The notes: generated by a model from the sequence alone, not told the origin. 64,000 nucleotides of DNA from Nitrobacter sp047149785 (GCF_047149785.1 NZ_BAAGBE010000001.1:620001-684000), one strand, 5' to 3'; numbered from the stretch's first letter, positions 9,321 to 18,713 are shown. Numbers and translations are program-made.

Positions 9321-9822
9321 ATTGATTTCGGAAGCCAAGTCGTGAGAAAGACGGCGCGGAAAAATCTCACGCGGCGCTGCTTATCACATTGACGTTCCGG
9401 GCGGTCACGAAACCGCGATTTTGAATTGATAATGCTCGGTAGGGTTGGATGGCGTTTAAACGTAGCTTTCAGAACTGGCAATTGTTCCACGCTTTGAGTC
9501 GATCATGTCGGCCGTGGTCAGGGTAGCGCCATGCTGGCATCGTGCCATCGCTTGATGTTGCCGCAGACGCGCCTGCTCGTGCCGTTATGTTCCCGTCGTC
9601 GGAGCGCGGCGAAACCGGAAAGAGCTTCTGCTTCTGCGCCGCGGCCGGCGTGCGTATCGTCGTCTCTTGCGTCGTCTTGACGACCCCCTTCTGATTCTGG
9701 ATCGGGATTCTGTTGGATCGCTCCGAGCGCCTCCCACAACGAGAGCAAGTTCAAGTTCCGTAGCCTGCTGCGGCTGGCGGCCGACGGTATCATTCGAGCC
9801 TACCTCCGCACGCCTATGGGAC
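9321..9822. other. intergenic stretch without a supported gene
   Basis: About 500 bases lie between the membrane-protein gene and the IS200-like remnant. The short open frames on either strand are arginine-rich, lack plausible ribosome-binding sites and show no family signature. I see no clear left-end hairpin for the IS-like element here. Confidence 0.5.
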
Positions 9823-10150
9823 TGCAAATATCACATTGTGTGGGTGGCGAAGTATCGATTTTCAGTATTGCGTGGGGATGTCGGCCTTCGTGCCCGGGAG
9901 TTGTTGCGGGAAATTGCCTTGAGCCATGAGATGGTTATTCCCACCGGGGCGATAAACCGGGATCAGGTCCATCTGTTGTTGTCGATCCCACCGCATCTGT
10001 CGGTCTCCCGTGCGGTGCAATATCTCAAAGACAAGAGTTCTCACAAGCTCCTGATGGAGTATCAATCGCTCAGGAAGCGATAGTGGGGGCAGCTATGGGG
10101 CAGGGGATATTGGGTTTAGTAACCCGAAGCCACCGGCTTTAGCCGGTGGA
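9823..10150 (+). mobile_element. inactivated IS200/IS605-type element (TnpA remnant plus right-end hairpin)
   Basis: Family resemblance starts at CKYHIVWVAKYRFSVL (9823) and continues to SSHKLLMEYQSLRKR. This is the Y1 HUH single-strand transposase fold of IS200. The normal metal-binding His-x-His of the DHVHLL motif reads RDQVHLLL, so the first histidine is Gln. After LRKR a TAG at 10081 interrupts a frame that otherwise continues in family style (WGQLWGRGYWV) to about 10117, where a tyrosine lost to the TAG is expected. A perfect 9-bp hairpin, CCACCGGCT-TT-AGCCGGTGG (10130-10149), follows, as expected for the right end recognised by TnpA. The N-terminal ~10 residues and the left end are not recognisable. 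The copy is almost certainly dead. Confidence 0.7.
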
Positions 10151-10235
10151 GCGCTCACAGCCGGATCGATTCATCATCGATCCAACTCCATCAAATGCCG
10201 GGACTGAACACCCAGCACTCATTTCGGCAGTTTTT

Positions 10236-10470
10236 TAATTGATCGTCTCAACGGGATTTGCTTTGATTGGCGTCGGCGGCTACATCGCGCCTCCTCATGA
10301 GATCTTTAAGGATCGCTGCTGTTCAGCCTTCCTAAGCGCTTGCCAACCATGTGCTTGAGCCTGCCTATGCACCGTGCTTATCGGACGCAGCGGAGGAATT
10401 TATCGTTGAACGCCTCGTGCGACTGCTCGAGTGTATTCGGCCGGTTATTGCTCACTGAAGCGAGCGCGAT
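10236..10470 (+). pseudogene. degenerate fragments of sugar-biosynthesis genes (tentative)
   Basis: At about 10255-10320 one frame reads TGFALIGVGGYIAPPHE. This closely resembles the N-terminus of WlbA/WbpB-type Gfo/Idh/MocA oxidoreductases, which begin with a FALIGxxGYIAPRH-like segment. The rest of such a gene is absent. About 60 bases later another frame reads AYAPCLSDAAEEFIVERL up to a TGA near 10459; it has the flavour of the C-terminus of a DegT-type aminotransferase or related enzyme. Both are short and out of frame with each other, and I regard the second as weak. They suggest that a small amino-sugar gene set was deleted here before the present neighbours were joined. Confidence 0.35.
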
Positions 10471-10552
10471 CGCCTCTTCAGCCAAGCGGGTTATTCTCAG
10501 TGCGGCATTTAGGAAGAGCTCGTTCACATTTTACAGCAGGTGAACTGAAGAT

Positions 10553-11539
10553 ATGGTATCTCTACAGCCGATAGCACTGGTCACTGGCGCTGATGGCTTT
10601 GTTGGACGCTTTGTTTCTGCGGGGCTCGCAAGTGTTGGTTGGCGCGTTCGGCGTGCTATAAGATCAATCCCGTCAGGCCCCTTAGACGCAGATATTTTCG
10701 TGGGGCGTGAACTGGCATCTTCCACGAATTGGCAAGATGCATTGCGGGGCGTGCGAGCCGTGGTCCATACAGCAGCGCGCGCCCATTTACCGACCCACGT
10801 TCAAGAGCGCGAGCGTGATCTCTATATGTCTGTCAATGTTGACGGAACCTTGCACCTGGCCCGGTGCGCTGCCGACGCGGGGGTTCGCGATTTCGTCTTC
10901 TTAAGTAGCATAGCAGTTAATGGCAGCACAACCGATCACCGGAGTCCGTTTACAGAAGGCGACGTTGAGGCTCCAACTAACATCTACGGTCAATCCAAGG
11001 CTGCCGCTGAAGCTGGCTTGGCGAGACGATCAGTATCGACGACGATGCGCGTGACCGCGATTCGCCCGCCCATGATTTACGGCGCTGGGGCGCGCGGCAA
11101 TTTCCGGCGGCTTGCGAGGGCCGTAGAGGCCGGACTTCCATTGCCGTTTGGCCTGGTTAGAAATCGCCGCGCGTTCTTGGGGATCGACAATTTAGTTTCG
11201 TTCGTCGTGCATCGACTAAATATGCTAGGCGGATCGAATTTCGAGACTTTTCTCCTGGCTGACGATCCCGCACTATCGACATCCGCCTTTATTCGGGAGT
11301 TGGGTCGAGCGCAGGGACGGCGAGCGCGCATCTTTCCTTTTCCCGTTGCCCTCCTGCGCGCCTCATTGTCGCCGCTCGGTTTGGGTGATGCGCTGATAAG
11401 TAGTTTGGAGCTGGATACTGCCAAGGCACGCGCCAGTGGGTGGCATGCCGAGGTAGGTTTAGCTGAAGGCCTCATCCGAGCGACCAAGGGGCTTGCTCCG
11501 ATGGACGTCCTTCATGACAACATAGTGCCGCTAATATAA
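10553..11539 (+). CDS. NAD-dependent epimerase/reductase of the WbpV/WreQ type
   Basis: This is a complete extended SDR protein of 328 residues. Its N-terminal NAD-binding motif is VTGADGFVGRFV, the catalytic pair is in YGQSKAAAEAGL, and the IRPPMIYG segment is present. It directly precedes the initiating sugar transferase at 11555. This epimerase-plus-small-transferase pair is typical of loci where a 4-keto-GlcNAc derivative is reduced or epimerised to UDP-QuiNAc or UDP-FucNAc and then placed on undecaprenyl phosphate (WbpV/WbpL and WreQ/WreU logic). Substrate assignment is inference from context; UDP-glucose 4-epimerase activity is possible. The gene is more AT-rich around its start than the flanking housekeeping genes. 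Confidence 0.85.
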   Translation: MVSLQPIALVTGADGFVGRFVSAGLASVGWRVRRAIRSIPSGPLDADIFVGRELASSTNWQDALRGVRAVVHTAARAHLPTHVQERERDLYMSVNVDGTLHLARCAADAGVRDFVFLSSIAVNGSTTDHRSPFTEGDVEAPTNIYGQSKAAAEAGLARRSVSTTMRVTAIRPPMIYGAGARGNFRRLARAVEAGLPLPFGLVRNRRAFLGIDNLVSFVVHRLNMLGGSNFETFLLADDPALSTSAFIRELGRAQGRRARIFPFPVALLRASLSPLGLGDALISSLELDTAKARASGWHAEVGLAEGLIRATKGLAPMDVLHDNIVPLI

Positions 11540-11554
11540 GCGACTTGCAGAGTG

Positions 11555-12109
11555 ATGAAGCGAGCTTTCGATATTGCCTTGAGTGCGCTGGCCCTCATCG
11601 CTATTGGCTGGTTGATTGTGTTGCTGATTGTTGTGGTCCGGCTTTCATCTCCCGGGCCCGGTCTGTTCGTGCAGGAGCGCGTGGGACGGACACGCAAGAA
11701 TTTCGTTTGTTATAAGCTTCGTACGATGTACGTGGAGACACCCTCAGCGGCCACGCACCATACCAGCTTATCTGCGGTCACGGGACCGGGCCGGTTGCTC
11801 CGCCGGTTTAAGGTTGACGAACTTCCCCAGCTTTGGAATGTTCTCAAGGGCGACATGAGTTTCGTCGGCCCGCGACCATGCCTGCCGATCCAGCGGGAGC
11901 TCATTGACGAACGGCAAAAGCGCGGCGTCTTCGATCTTCGCCCCGGCATCACTGGACTCGCTCAGGTCCAGGGCATTGACATGTCTCAGCCCGAGCGTCT
12001 CGCTGAGATGGACGCCACTTATAAGAGGGAACAGAGTTTTGTGTTTGATCTCCGCCTGATCGCACAAACCATGATGGGAAGAGGAATCGGAGATCGCATT
12101 CGCTGCTGA
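11555..12109 (+). CDS. initiating sugar-phosphate transferase (PglC/WcaJ C-terminal type)
   Basis: This phosphoglycosyl transferase moves a sugar-1-phosphate from a UDP-sugar to undecaprenyl phosphate, the first membrane step of polysaccharide synthesis. It has 184 residues, the monotopic minimal form, with one hydrophobic N-terminal segment (ALIAIGWLIVLLIVVV). Family blocks follow: SPGPGLFVQERVGR, YKLRTM, KVDELPQLWNVLKGDMSFVG with the catalytic Asp-Glu pair, and LRPGITGLAQVQG. GTG 11552 and ATG 11555 are adjacent; ATG is preferred. The gene follows the WbpV-like reductase by 15 bp and is presumably co-transcribed with it. It is the only initiating transferase in the window, so it likely defines the reducing-end sugar. 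Confidence 0.93.
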   Translation: MKRAFDIALSALALIAIGWLIVLLIVVVRLSSPGPGLFVQERVGRTRKNFVCYKLRTMYVETPSAATHHTSLSAVTGPGRLLRRFKVDELPQLWNVLKGDMSFVGPRPCLPIQRELIDERQKRGVFDLRPGITGLAQVQGIDMSQPERLAEMDATYKREQSFVFDLRLIAQTMMGRGIGDRIRC

Positions 12110-12294
12110 GCAAGCTTCTAATCCTGGGAGGATCAACACTACCAGGCCCGGCGCTGGATATTGTTTAAGCGTTTTTTCTTGAAGAAATCCGTTGATGAGG
12201 CTAAATACACCCAGATATGGCTGCTGAAAGCATGTTTTCATTTTGCTGATTTCTTTTTTGCAAACCATATGAAAGAGAAATCAGTCTGGCCGAA

Positions 12295-13629
12295 ATGACC
12301 TTATCTGCGGCACTATTGTTTGATGGGCGTTCGCCGTTGGCATCGCGGTCGTTGCGAACTGTATACGCAGCTCTCGTCGGCCTATACCTTTTTGCAATGG
12401 CATGGGTATGGGGTGGGATCATCCATTCAACCGGAAGTAAATATATCGGGTTGGTCCCCATTCAAGCGGTAGGATTTGCCGTAACCGTTGGCGTTTTATT
12501 CGCTTTTGTTTTTCCGCGCTTTCGGCATGTCATCGAATTCCGCTTACCTATTTCGAGCAACGCAATAGCGATCTGGCTTGTTGTTCTGGTCACAGCGCTC
12601 ATTGTATTGCACTGGGTAGCGCTCGGGCGCATACCGCTCCTGGCAGCCTTCGCGGTTGACGATGTGATGCAGGTTGCATTGATACGTGACAGCATCCACC
12701 GCACGGGAATCCCGCTGCTGGGCTATATTCCAACCCTCACGATCTGGAGCGGCATTCCGGTTCTTGGAATCTATTTCATTCATCGGCGCCAATACAAGCT
12801 GTCCTGGCTCATACTGTTCGTCGGCTTCTTATATGCACTGTCATTGATGCAAAAAAGCTATCCGCTCATCGTGCTGGCGCCGCCTGCGTTATACTGCCTT
12901 TTGACTCGTCGATTGGTTCGCATGGCATTGATCGTTTCGATGGCCGCGGCGGGCGTGCTTATCCTTTTTTTTATCGCGAATCCTCATCTTAGGCCAACGT
13001 CTCAAAGTTTCCCGTCTGGGCAATATTCCCTCGCGCATAAACAGGGCCAGTTAAGTAAAGTCGTTGGGACAACGACTACTTCCTTGCTTGATCGCGTTTT
13101 CCTGCTGCCCGGTGACGTCGTGGCGCAATGGTTTTCCACTTTCCCGGCGAAGATTGGCTATGAGAAGGGATGTGGCTATCGGTTTTTTGCTCCGTTACTT
13201 GGCTGCAAGTTTGTGAACAATCCCGAACGGCTCTATGCATTGTATTATCCCGAACAGTATCGCACTGGCGTGCAGGGAACTTATAACGCGGCCCACTTCG
13301 CCGAGGAATATGCCAATTTCGGTCCGATAGGGCTATTGTTGTCCGGAATTCTTGCCGCTGTTGCGCTGGCTATGGCGGCAATCGCAACCTGCCGGGCAGG
13401 ATTGTCTGCCGCCATCGCTTTGAATCTGCCTGCCATTATGGCTTTGACGTCGGCCGCTCTGCACACGACGCTGCTGAGCGGAGGATGGTTGACGGTCATG
13501 ATATTGGCCTATGCCTTGTACCCGCCCGGCGCGCCCGCCCTGCGAGAAAATTTGCGCAAACCGGAAAAGATCCGGAGCGACGCTGGGGACGATTTCAGCG
13601 ACGCGGGACAGGCCACCGAAGCTTTCTGA
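12295..13629 (+). CDS. polytopic membrane protein, candidate Wzy-type polysaccharide polymerase
   Basis: The protein has 444 residues and roughly ten to twelve hydrophobic helices. A large periplasmic-type loop spans about residues 235-330 (from NPHLRPTSQSF to GTYNAAHFAEEYANFGPIG) before the last helices, and the C-terminal tail is hydrophilic. The AEEYANFGPIG segment just before a helix is reminiscent of O-antigen polymerase/ligase families. Sequence conservation in Wzy proteins is poor, so the call rests on topology and on position between the initiating transferase and the flippase. It converges on the flippase gene with only 3 bp between the two stop codons. Confidence 0.6.
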   Translation: MTLSAALLFDGRSPLASRSLRTVYAALVGLYLFAMAWVWGGIIHSTGSKYIGLVPIQAVGFAVTVGVLFAFVFPRFRHVIEFRLPISSNAIAIWLVVLVTALIVLHWVALGRIPLLAAFAVDDVMQVALIRDSIHRTGIPLLGYIPTLTIWSGIPVLGIYFIHRRQYKLSWLILFVGFLYALSLMQKSYPLIVLAPPALYCLLTRRLVRMALIVSMAAAGVLILFFIANPHLRPTSQSFPSGQYSLAHKQGQLSKVVGTTTTSLLDRVFLLPGDVVAQWFSTFPAKIGYEKGCGYRFFAPLLGCKFVNNPERLYALYYPEQYRTGVQGTYNAAHFAEEYANFGPIGLLLSGILAAVALAMAAIATCRAGLSAAIALNLPAIMALTSAALHTTLLSGGWLTVMILAYALYPPGAPALRENLRKPEKIRSDAGDDFSDAGQATEAF

Positions 13630-13632
13630 TTT

Positions 13633-14970
13633 TCAGGGTCTGCGCACCACATGAAAGCAGAGCAAGATGTAGACGCAATAGGCAAGCGTTTGCGCGCCTG
13701 CCAGACAAATGATCGACTGAAATAGGGAAAGGCTGCCGATCTGCGTCAGCAACAGCCAGCTCGTGAGGCCTAAAAACATCGTGCCGTCGAAGACGTATTT
13801 GAACTTCATTTTCTCGCGCACAATCAGGACTCGGCTGATCGGAGATGCAACGAACTGCGTACAAATGACAGGGATAAAATAAAGCGCCAATTGTCCGCTG
13901 AGCAGCCACTTACCGCCGTAGACGTGTTGCGTGAAAAGCCAGAAAGCGACTGCCGCCGCCGGCATCACGATCACTGAAAAGCCCGTCAAGAGGATGCTGA
14001 GCTGCGCCATCTGATTGAAGATCGCCTCATGATCGCGGCGGCGCGCGATCTGCCCCTGGAAGACGTCAGCGGCCACCGTGCCGATCAATGCGATTGGAAT
14101 ACCGAAAATCCGTTGCACCAGCCAATAGGCTCCCGCGACGTCCAGGCCGTAAAGCGGTACGATGACCACCGCGAGGCCTTCGGTCATCAGGAAGTCCACA
14201 AGGCTCGAAGGCAATGCAATCTTGGTATAGTGGCCGTAGCGCCTGAAGGGGAGCGGGCCCAGGAGGCTAAAGAAACGGCCCGGAGCGAGCAACCTGAGCC
14301 TTAGGTCAAGTTTGTTGAGGATGATCTGGACGCCGATCAGGCGAGAAACAAATTCCGCAATCAGCAAGGAAAAAGCCGATGGCCAAATCAGGCCAAGTCC
14401 GATCTGAAGCACCTGTCGCGATACCATCGCGGCGTTGCGGGACAGATAGACCTGTGGGTAGTTCCTGGCGCGAATTCCCCACGACTGCAGAAACAATCCG
14501 AAGCCAATTATCACCGCAACAGGCACGGCCAGCAGTGCCACATACCGATTGAGCTTGACGGCAGTATAAAGGTCTTGTGGTACGACGACAGCGGCTACCG
14601 CCGCGACAACCCCCCACGCGAGAATCAGGGTCAGCGAGAAGCGCAACAACAGATCTGCCACCTTTTCCGAATGCTCATTGATGACAGCCCATTCCAGTTT
14701 GAGACCGCCATAGGTTCCCACAAGGTTGGCGCAGAAGAAGGCGACCGCGAATAGACCGAAATCGGCGGGTGTATAGAAAATGATGGCCAGCGGCGTCAGC
14801 GCCAGCGACACTCCGTAACCAATAAGCTGGATGACAATGCTGCGCGAAAAAATCGCGGCATTTTTGGAGCGAACGAACTGGCGAAAGCGGTCGGCTATGG
14901 ACAAAGCGTGGCCATCTGTTGCGAGGAACCCGCTCCAATACGCTATTATCGGTTCCTTTTTAACCCCCAT
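13633..14970 (-). CDS. polysaccharide flippase (Wzx/MATE-like)
   Basis: This is a 445-residue integral membrane protein of the oligosaccharide flippase superfamily with about twelve predicted helices and a hydrophilic N-terminal stretch containing RFVRSKNAAIFSRSI. Typical features are the early LALTPLAIIFYTPADFGLFA segment and the later LIGTVAADVFQGQIAR. The first is strongly reminiscent of Wzx proteins, which read YTPEDFG near the second helix. It would move undecaprenyl-linked repeat units to the periplasm. It runs opposite to the neighbouring genes and converges with the putative polymerase, so the Wzx/Wzy pair is not one operon here. The start could be slightly downstream of 14970. Confidence 0.85.
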   Translation of the reverse strand: MGVKKEPIIAYWSGFLATDGHALSIADRFRQFVRSKNAAIFSRSIVIQLIGYGVSLALTPLAIIFYTPADFGLFAVAFFCANLVGTYGGLKLEWAVINEHSEKVADLLLRFSLTLILAWGVVAAVAAVVVPQDLYTAVKLNRYVALLAVPVAVIIGFGLFLQSWGIRARNYPQVYLSRNAAMVSRQVLQIGLGLIWPSAFSLLIAEFVSRLIGVQIILNKLDLRLRLLAPGRFFSLLGPLPFRRYGHYTKIALPSSLVDFLMTEGLAVVIVPLYGLDVAGAYWLVQRIFGIPIALIGTVAADVFQGQIARRRDHEAIFNQMAQLSILLTGFSVIVMPAAAVAFWLFTQHVYGGKWLLSGQLALYFIPVICTQFVASPISRVLIVREKMKFKYVFDGTMFLGLTSWLLLTQIGSLSLFQSIICLAGAQTLAYCVYILLCFHVVRRP

Positions 14971-15088
14971 CGACCGGCAGGCCGACTTGCGTTAAGAACC
15001 GATCGCAAAAATTCAGCGACGCCGGTAATGGTGCGGCGTCGGATGCGGTCTGCCCTCGCTACCATTGAAAGTCATAAGATCGCTTAAG

Positions 15089-16192
15089 ATGAAGATCGCC
15101 CACCTGACCTCGGTCCATCCGCGCCACGATACCCGTATTTTTTTAAAACAGTGCCGTAGCCTTGCGGCCAACGGATATGATGTCACGCTGATCGTTGCCG
15201 ACGGCAAGGGCGACGAGCTACGTGACAATGTGCGGATCATCGACGCTGGCGTATCGAGCGGTCGCCTGGACCGGGCGCTTCGAGCGTCGCGGCGGGTTCT
15301 GCAGCGCGCTATCGAGGCCGATGCGGCACTTTATCATTTACATGATCCCGAGTTGCTGCCAATAGGCATCGTTCTGAAGCGGCGCGGTAAGCGCGTGATT
15401 TTCGATTCTCACGAGGACATTCCTCGGGACATTCTGACCAAGCCGTATATTCCGACGGGATTGCGGCCCCTTGTTTCTCGCTCCGTCGCCACCGTGGAAC
15501 GCATGATTTGTCGTCGCCTGGATGGCGTCATTGCCGCGACGCCCTTCATCCGCGATAATTATCGCGCGATGGGCATCCGCTGCATCGATATCAATAATTT
15601 CCCAATGCTGGGCGAACTGGAGACGGAAGCAGGCTGGAACAACAAGAAAAATGAGGTGTGCTATATCGGTGGAATGGCCCTCAACCGAGGCATTCTCGAA
15701 ATTATTCGCGCTATGGAATTTTTGCAATCGCAAACGAAACTAAATCTCGCCGGCCAGTTGATCAATACTGCCGTAGGTTCTCTCTCCCTACGAGAGATTG
15801 GATGGTCCAAGGTTAATGCTCTCGGGTTTTTGAACCGAGATGGTGTGAGGCGAGTGCTCGAGCGCTCGGTGGCGGGGCTCGTTACGCTGCATCCGGTCGA
15901 CACATTCTTAGATTCCCTGCCGATTAAAATGTTTGAATATATGTCGGCGGGAATTCCCGTCATCGCATCGAACTTTCCGCTCTGGCGTGAAATTGTTGAA
16001 GGTCATGAGTGTGGGATTCTCGTCAATCCGCTTGATCCATTGAGCATTGCGGCGGCGATCGATCGGTTGGTCGACAATCCAGACATGGCACGCAAGATGG
16101 GCGAGAACGGTCGCGGAGCCGTCAAGAAGAGTTACAACTGGCACATCGAAGAAGAGAAACTACTCGGATTTTACGCGACGATCACCACTTGA
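15089..16192 (+). CDS. family 4 glycosyltransferase
   Basis: This is a GT-B retaining glycosyltransferase of about 367 residues. The N-terminal half starts KIAHLTSVHPRHDTRIFLKQ, includes LYHLHDPELLPIG and VIFDSHEDIP. The C-terminal nucleotide-sugar domain has VCYIGGMALNRGI, KMFEYMSAGIPVIASNFPLW and GILVNPLDP, with the E-x(7)-E type motif of GT4 and WecB-like acceptors. The frame opens at 15065, but ATG 15089 matches the usual MKIAHLT-like start. It is a cytoplasmic enzyme expected to extend the lipid-linked oligosaccharide. It stands as a single plus-strand gene between two minus-strand blocks; sugar specificity is unknown. Confidence 0.9.
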   Translation: MKIAHLTSVHPRHDTRIFLKQCRSLAANGYDVTLIVADGKGDELRDNVRIIDAGVSSGRLDRALRASRRVLQRAIEADAALYHLHDPELLPIGIVLKRRGKRVIFDSHEDIPRDILTKPYIPTGLRPLVSRSVATVERMICRRLDGVIAATPFIRDNYRAMGIRCIDINNFPMLGELETEAGWNNKKNEVCYIGGMALNRGILEIIRAMEFLQSQTKLNLAGQLINTAVGSLSLREIGWSKVNALGFLNRDGVRRVLERSVAGLVTLHPVDTFLDSLPIKMFEYMSAGIPVIASNFPLWREIVEGHECGILVNPLDPLSIAAAIDRLVDNPDMARKMGENGRGAVKKSYNWHIEEEKLLGFYATITT

Positions 16193-16307
16193 ATCGAGTC
16201 TTCTGACCTGTGAAAGAATGACACGCGATACAGAGAGGGTGTGAAGTACGTCGGCCTCCGTGGATGTGCTCATGATCAAGTCTCGAAATTTCTGTCGCGG
16301 TAGTTGA

Positions 16308-17573
16308 TTAGGTCTGCGACGGTCGCGTTTTTTCGATCCAATCGATATAGTTGCGAGCGATTGTATCGTAGCTGAACGTGTCCGCGACGTAGGTCTTGCC
16401 CTTGGCGCCCATTTCGACTCGTTGCTGTGGTGTCATGTCAATCATGGCGCGCAACGCATTTGCGATTGCGGCTGGCTCATCAGAGCCGGTGACGATTCCG
16501 CAGTTCGCGAGTGCGATCGGATCGTGCGGGGCATGAATGGGCAGGACAATCGGTATCCCGGCCTGCATGAAGTCGATCGTCTTGTTAAAACTGGTGCCAT
16601 GTTTGTAAACATTGCGATTGTCGCGCTTACCCGAATATCCGATGTCGCTTTGGCTCGTTAACCAGCGTGACTCTGCGTTCGGCACTGAATTGAAGAATGC
16701 CACATTTGTGGCGCCTTGCGATTTTGCTTGTTCTTTCAAGGTCTCGGTCATTCCGCCATTCCCGACCAGAAGCGCGGCGAACCGATCGCGGTATCCGTCG
16801 GCATTTAGCGATGCTATCGCGTCCAGCAAGCGATCGAGGGCGTTGGGGACACCTTGTGCACCCGGATGGATGATGACGATCCGATTCTCCTCCTTCCAAA
16901 TTTTGATTTTTTGTGCTGCCGCGCGTCCTGTTTCAGTGGTGGGCGAGGCGGGTAAAGACTGCTGCTCTGACGCAAGACCATTCGGTACATGGACAAATTT
17001 GTTCGGACCAAGTCCCCTGACGAGCATGTGCTCTTCCGCCCCACCCAGTAGCGATGCGACGAGGTCTGAATTACGATAGGCAAATCGCTCGATAAGTCCG
17101 GTGAACAGCACGAATGGATGCAGTCTCGACGAGCCATTGATTTCCACAAGGGACAACGGCCACAGATCGCGCACCTCGAACGTCAGTTGCGCACTGAAGC
17201 GTTTGGCCAGGCGCGAGGCTGGCAGGATACCATAGGGAGGCGCCGAGGAGAGAATTATGGCGTCGGGCCTCTGTAACGTAGAGGGTATGCGAGATGGCAA
17301 ACGCAACATATTGTAGCAGAAGTCAGCCATATTCTGCACACGGCTAAAGCCGTTGTCAGTGTAGCGACGTGCGTTGAGAGCGACATATTTGACGCCATCG
17401 ACCTCAACTTGATCGGGAAGTGGTTTCAGCTCGTCCAGGAGGTGATGGAATCGCGCGACGAATATCGTTGTCTGATGACCCAAGGCTGCCCATGCGCGGC
17501 TTAGATGATAAGCTCTGCCAAATTTCCCGATACCGGGTCCACCAGCGTAGTGATTGAAATACCAGATGTTCAT
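16308..17573 (-). CDS. family 4 glycosyltransferase (WbuB-like)
   Basis: This 421-residue GT-B enzyme starts MNIWYFNHYAGGPGIGKFGR, the characteristic opening of WbuB/WbpH-like GT4 transferases. It continues with LTFEVRDLWPLSL, a donor-domain HPGAQGVPNALDRLLDA, and FNKTIDFMQAGIPIVLP near the nucleotide site. Such enzymes transfer FucNAc- or ManNAc-type amino sugars in O-antigen pathways. It is the last gene of a minus-strand run asnB, wbpI-like epimerase, GT4. It follows the epimerase by 18 bp, which suggests that the epimerase product is its donor, as in loci making ManNAc3NAcA-containing glycans. That link is inference. Confidence 0.9.
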   Translation of the reverse strand: MNIWYFNHYAGGPGIGKFGRAYHLSRAWAALGHQTTIFVARFHHLLDELKPLPDQVEVDGVKYVALNARRYTDNGFSRVQNMADFCYNMLRLPSRIPSTLQRPDAIILSSAPPYGILPASRLAKRFSAQLTFEVRDLWPLSLVEINGSSRLHPFVLFTGLIERFAYRNSDLVASLLGGAEEHMLVRGLGPNKFVHVPNGLASEQQSLPASPTTETGRAAAQKIKIWKEENRIVIIHPGAQGVPNALDRLLDAIASLNADGYRDRFAALLVGNGGMTETLKEQAKSQGATNVAFFNSVPNAESRWLTSQSDIGYSGKRDNRNVYKHGTSFNKTIDFMQAGIPIVLPIHAPHDPIALANCGIVTGSDEPAAIANALRAMIDMTPQQRVEMGAKGKTYVADTFSYDTIARNYIDWIEKTRPSQT

Positions 17574-17591
17574 TGTGTTCTAAATTTAGAG

Positions 17592-18680
17592 TTACCAGGT
17601 CGAATGTGCGTTGCTGGCCAAGATTTCCGCAATCCGGCCCGCGGCATTGCCGTCGCCATAGGGCTGGGCGGGTTGACCTCTGCGGCCGATGGCTTCGGTA
17701 ATGGCGCCGGCAATGTCGCCGCTGCACGGCGGAGCCAATCGGTTCCACCCGAGTTCGATCAGTTCGACCCATTCGGTCTCTTCACGCAGGACGATACAGG
17801 GCACTTCGTAGAAAAAAGCTTCCTTCTGCACACCGCCTGAATCGGTTGCGATCACTGCGGCCTGGGACTCCAGCGCCAGCATGTCGAGATAGCCCAATGG
17901 CTCGACGGTCTTGACAGCATCGAAGGCTTTCCCGGCATGGGCCAAAGCATTGCGGGTGCGCGGATGCAATGGCAGTACCACGGGCATCTGCGACGCCACT
18001 GCTTCGAGACCGTCAACAAGCGCAGTCAGGTTTTCGTTGTTATCGGTGTTCTCGGCGCGGTGAATGGTTGCAAGTACAAATTCCCCGGTTCTGAGGCCGA
18101 GCTGGTCAAGCATCGTGCTTTGTGATTTCGCGCGCTCGGCAAAAAGCAGTGCAGCGTCCAACATGACATCGCCAACCTGGTGAATCTTATCCATGCTTAC
18201 GCCCTCGCGCATCAGGTTCTGGGTACTGACATCGGTTGTGCTGAACAAGGTTATGGCGAGATGGTCGGCTATGATACGGTTGACTTCTTCCGGCATCGCA
18301 CGATTGAACGAGCGCAATCCCGCCTCTACATGTGCGACAGGAACGTGTAGTTTCGCTGCGGCAAGTGCGCCGGCGAGGGTCGAGTTCGTGTCGCCATAAA
18401 CAAGTACAACATCGGGCTTTAACTCTTGAAGCAGCGGCTCGAGCTTTTGCAGCATGCCACCGGTCATGGCCCCGTGACCGCCGCCGTTTACCTCAAGCAG
18501 ATAGTCTGGCTTTGCGATATCAAGTTCGGCAAAGAAGACGTCCGACATGTTTGTATCGAAGTGCTGTCCAGTGTGTACCAGAATTTCCCGCACGCGTCCG
18601 GTTTTTCGCAGAGCACGGCTGACTGGCGCGACCTTGATGAACTGCGGGCGTGCGCCAACGACTGTGACAATGGTTTTCAT
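17592..18680 (-). CDS. wbpI-like: non-hydrolysing UDP-N-acetylglucosamine-type 2-epimerase (WecB/WbpI family)
   Basis: The protein has 362 residues, standard for the family. Motifs are VGARPQFIKVAPVSRAL, ILVHTGQHFDTNMSDVFF, VLVYGDTNSTLAGALAA, HVEAGLRSFNRAMPEE, TIHRAENTD and DSGGVQKEAFF. These enzymes epimerise C2 of UDP-GlcNAc, or of UDP-GlcNAc(3NAc)A in the case of WbpI. The presence of wbpA-, wbpB- and wbpD-like genes at 21394-24387 makes the WbpI role (UDP-ManNAc(3NAc)A formation) attractive. From memory the opening and the GGGHGAMTGGML segment resemble WbpI more than E. coli WecB. It lies between asnB and the GT4 gene on the same strand with short gaps. Confidence 0.88.
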   Translation of the reverse strand: MKTIVTVVGARPQFIKVAPVSRALRKTGRVREILVHTGQHFDTNMSDVFFAELDIAKPDYLLEVNGGGHGAMTGGMLQKLEPLLQELKPDVVLVYGDTNSTLAGALAAAKLHVPVAHVEAGLRSFNRAMPEEVNRIIADHLAITLFSTTDVSTQNLMREGVSMDKIHQVGDVMLDAALLFAERAKSQSTMLDQLGLRTGEFVLATIHRAENTDNNENLTALVDGLEAVASQMPVVLPLHPRTRNALAHAGKAFDAVKTVEPLGYLDMLALESQAAVIATDSGGVQKEAFFYEVPCIVLREETEWVELIELGWNRLAPPCSGDIAGAITEAIGRRGQPAQPYGDGNAAGRIAEILASNAHSTW

Positions 18681-18713
18681 GAATGTCTTTCGATTTATTG
18701 GCTGATTCGCCGG

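Noticed and set aside
9518..9827. Overlapping Arg-rich frames before the IS200-like remnant
   Set aside because: No start context and no family; probable non-coding sequence.
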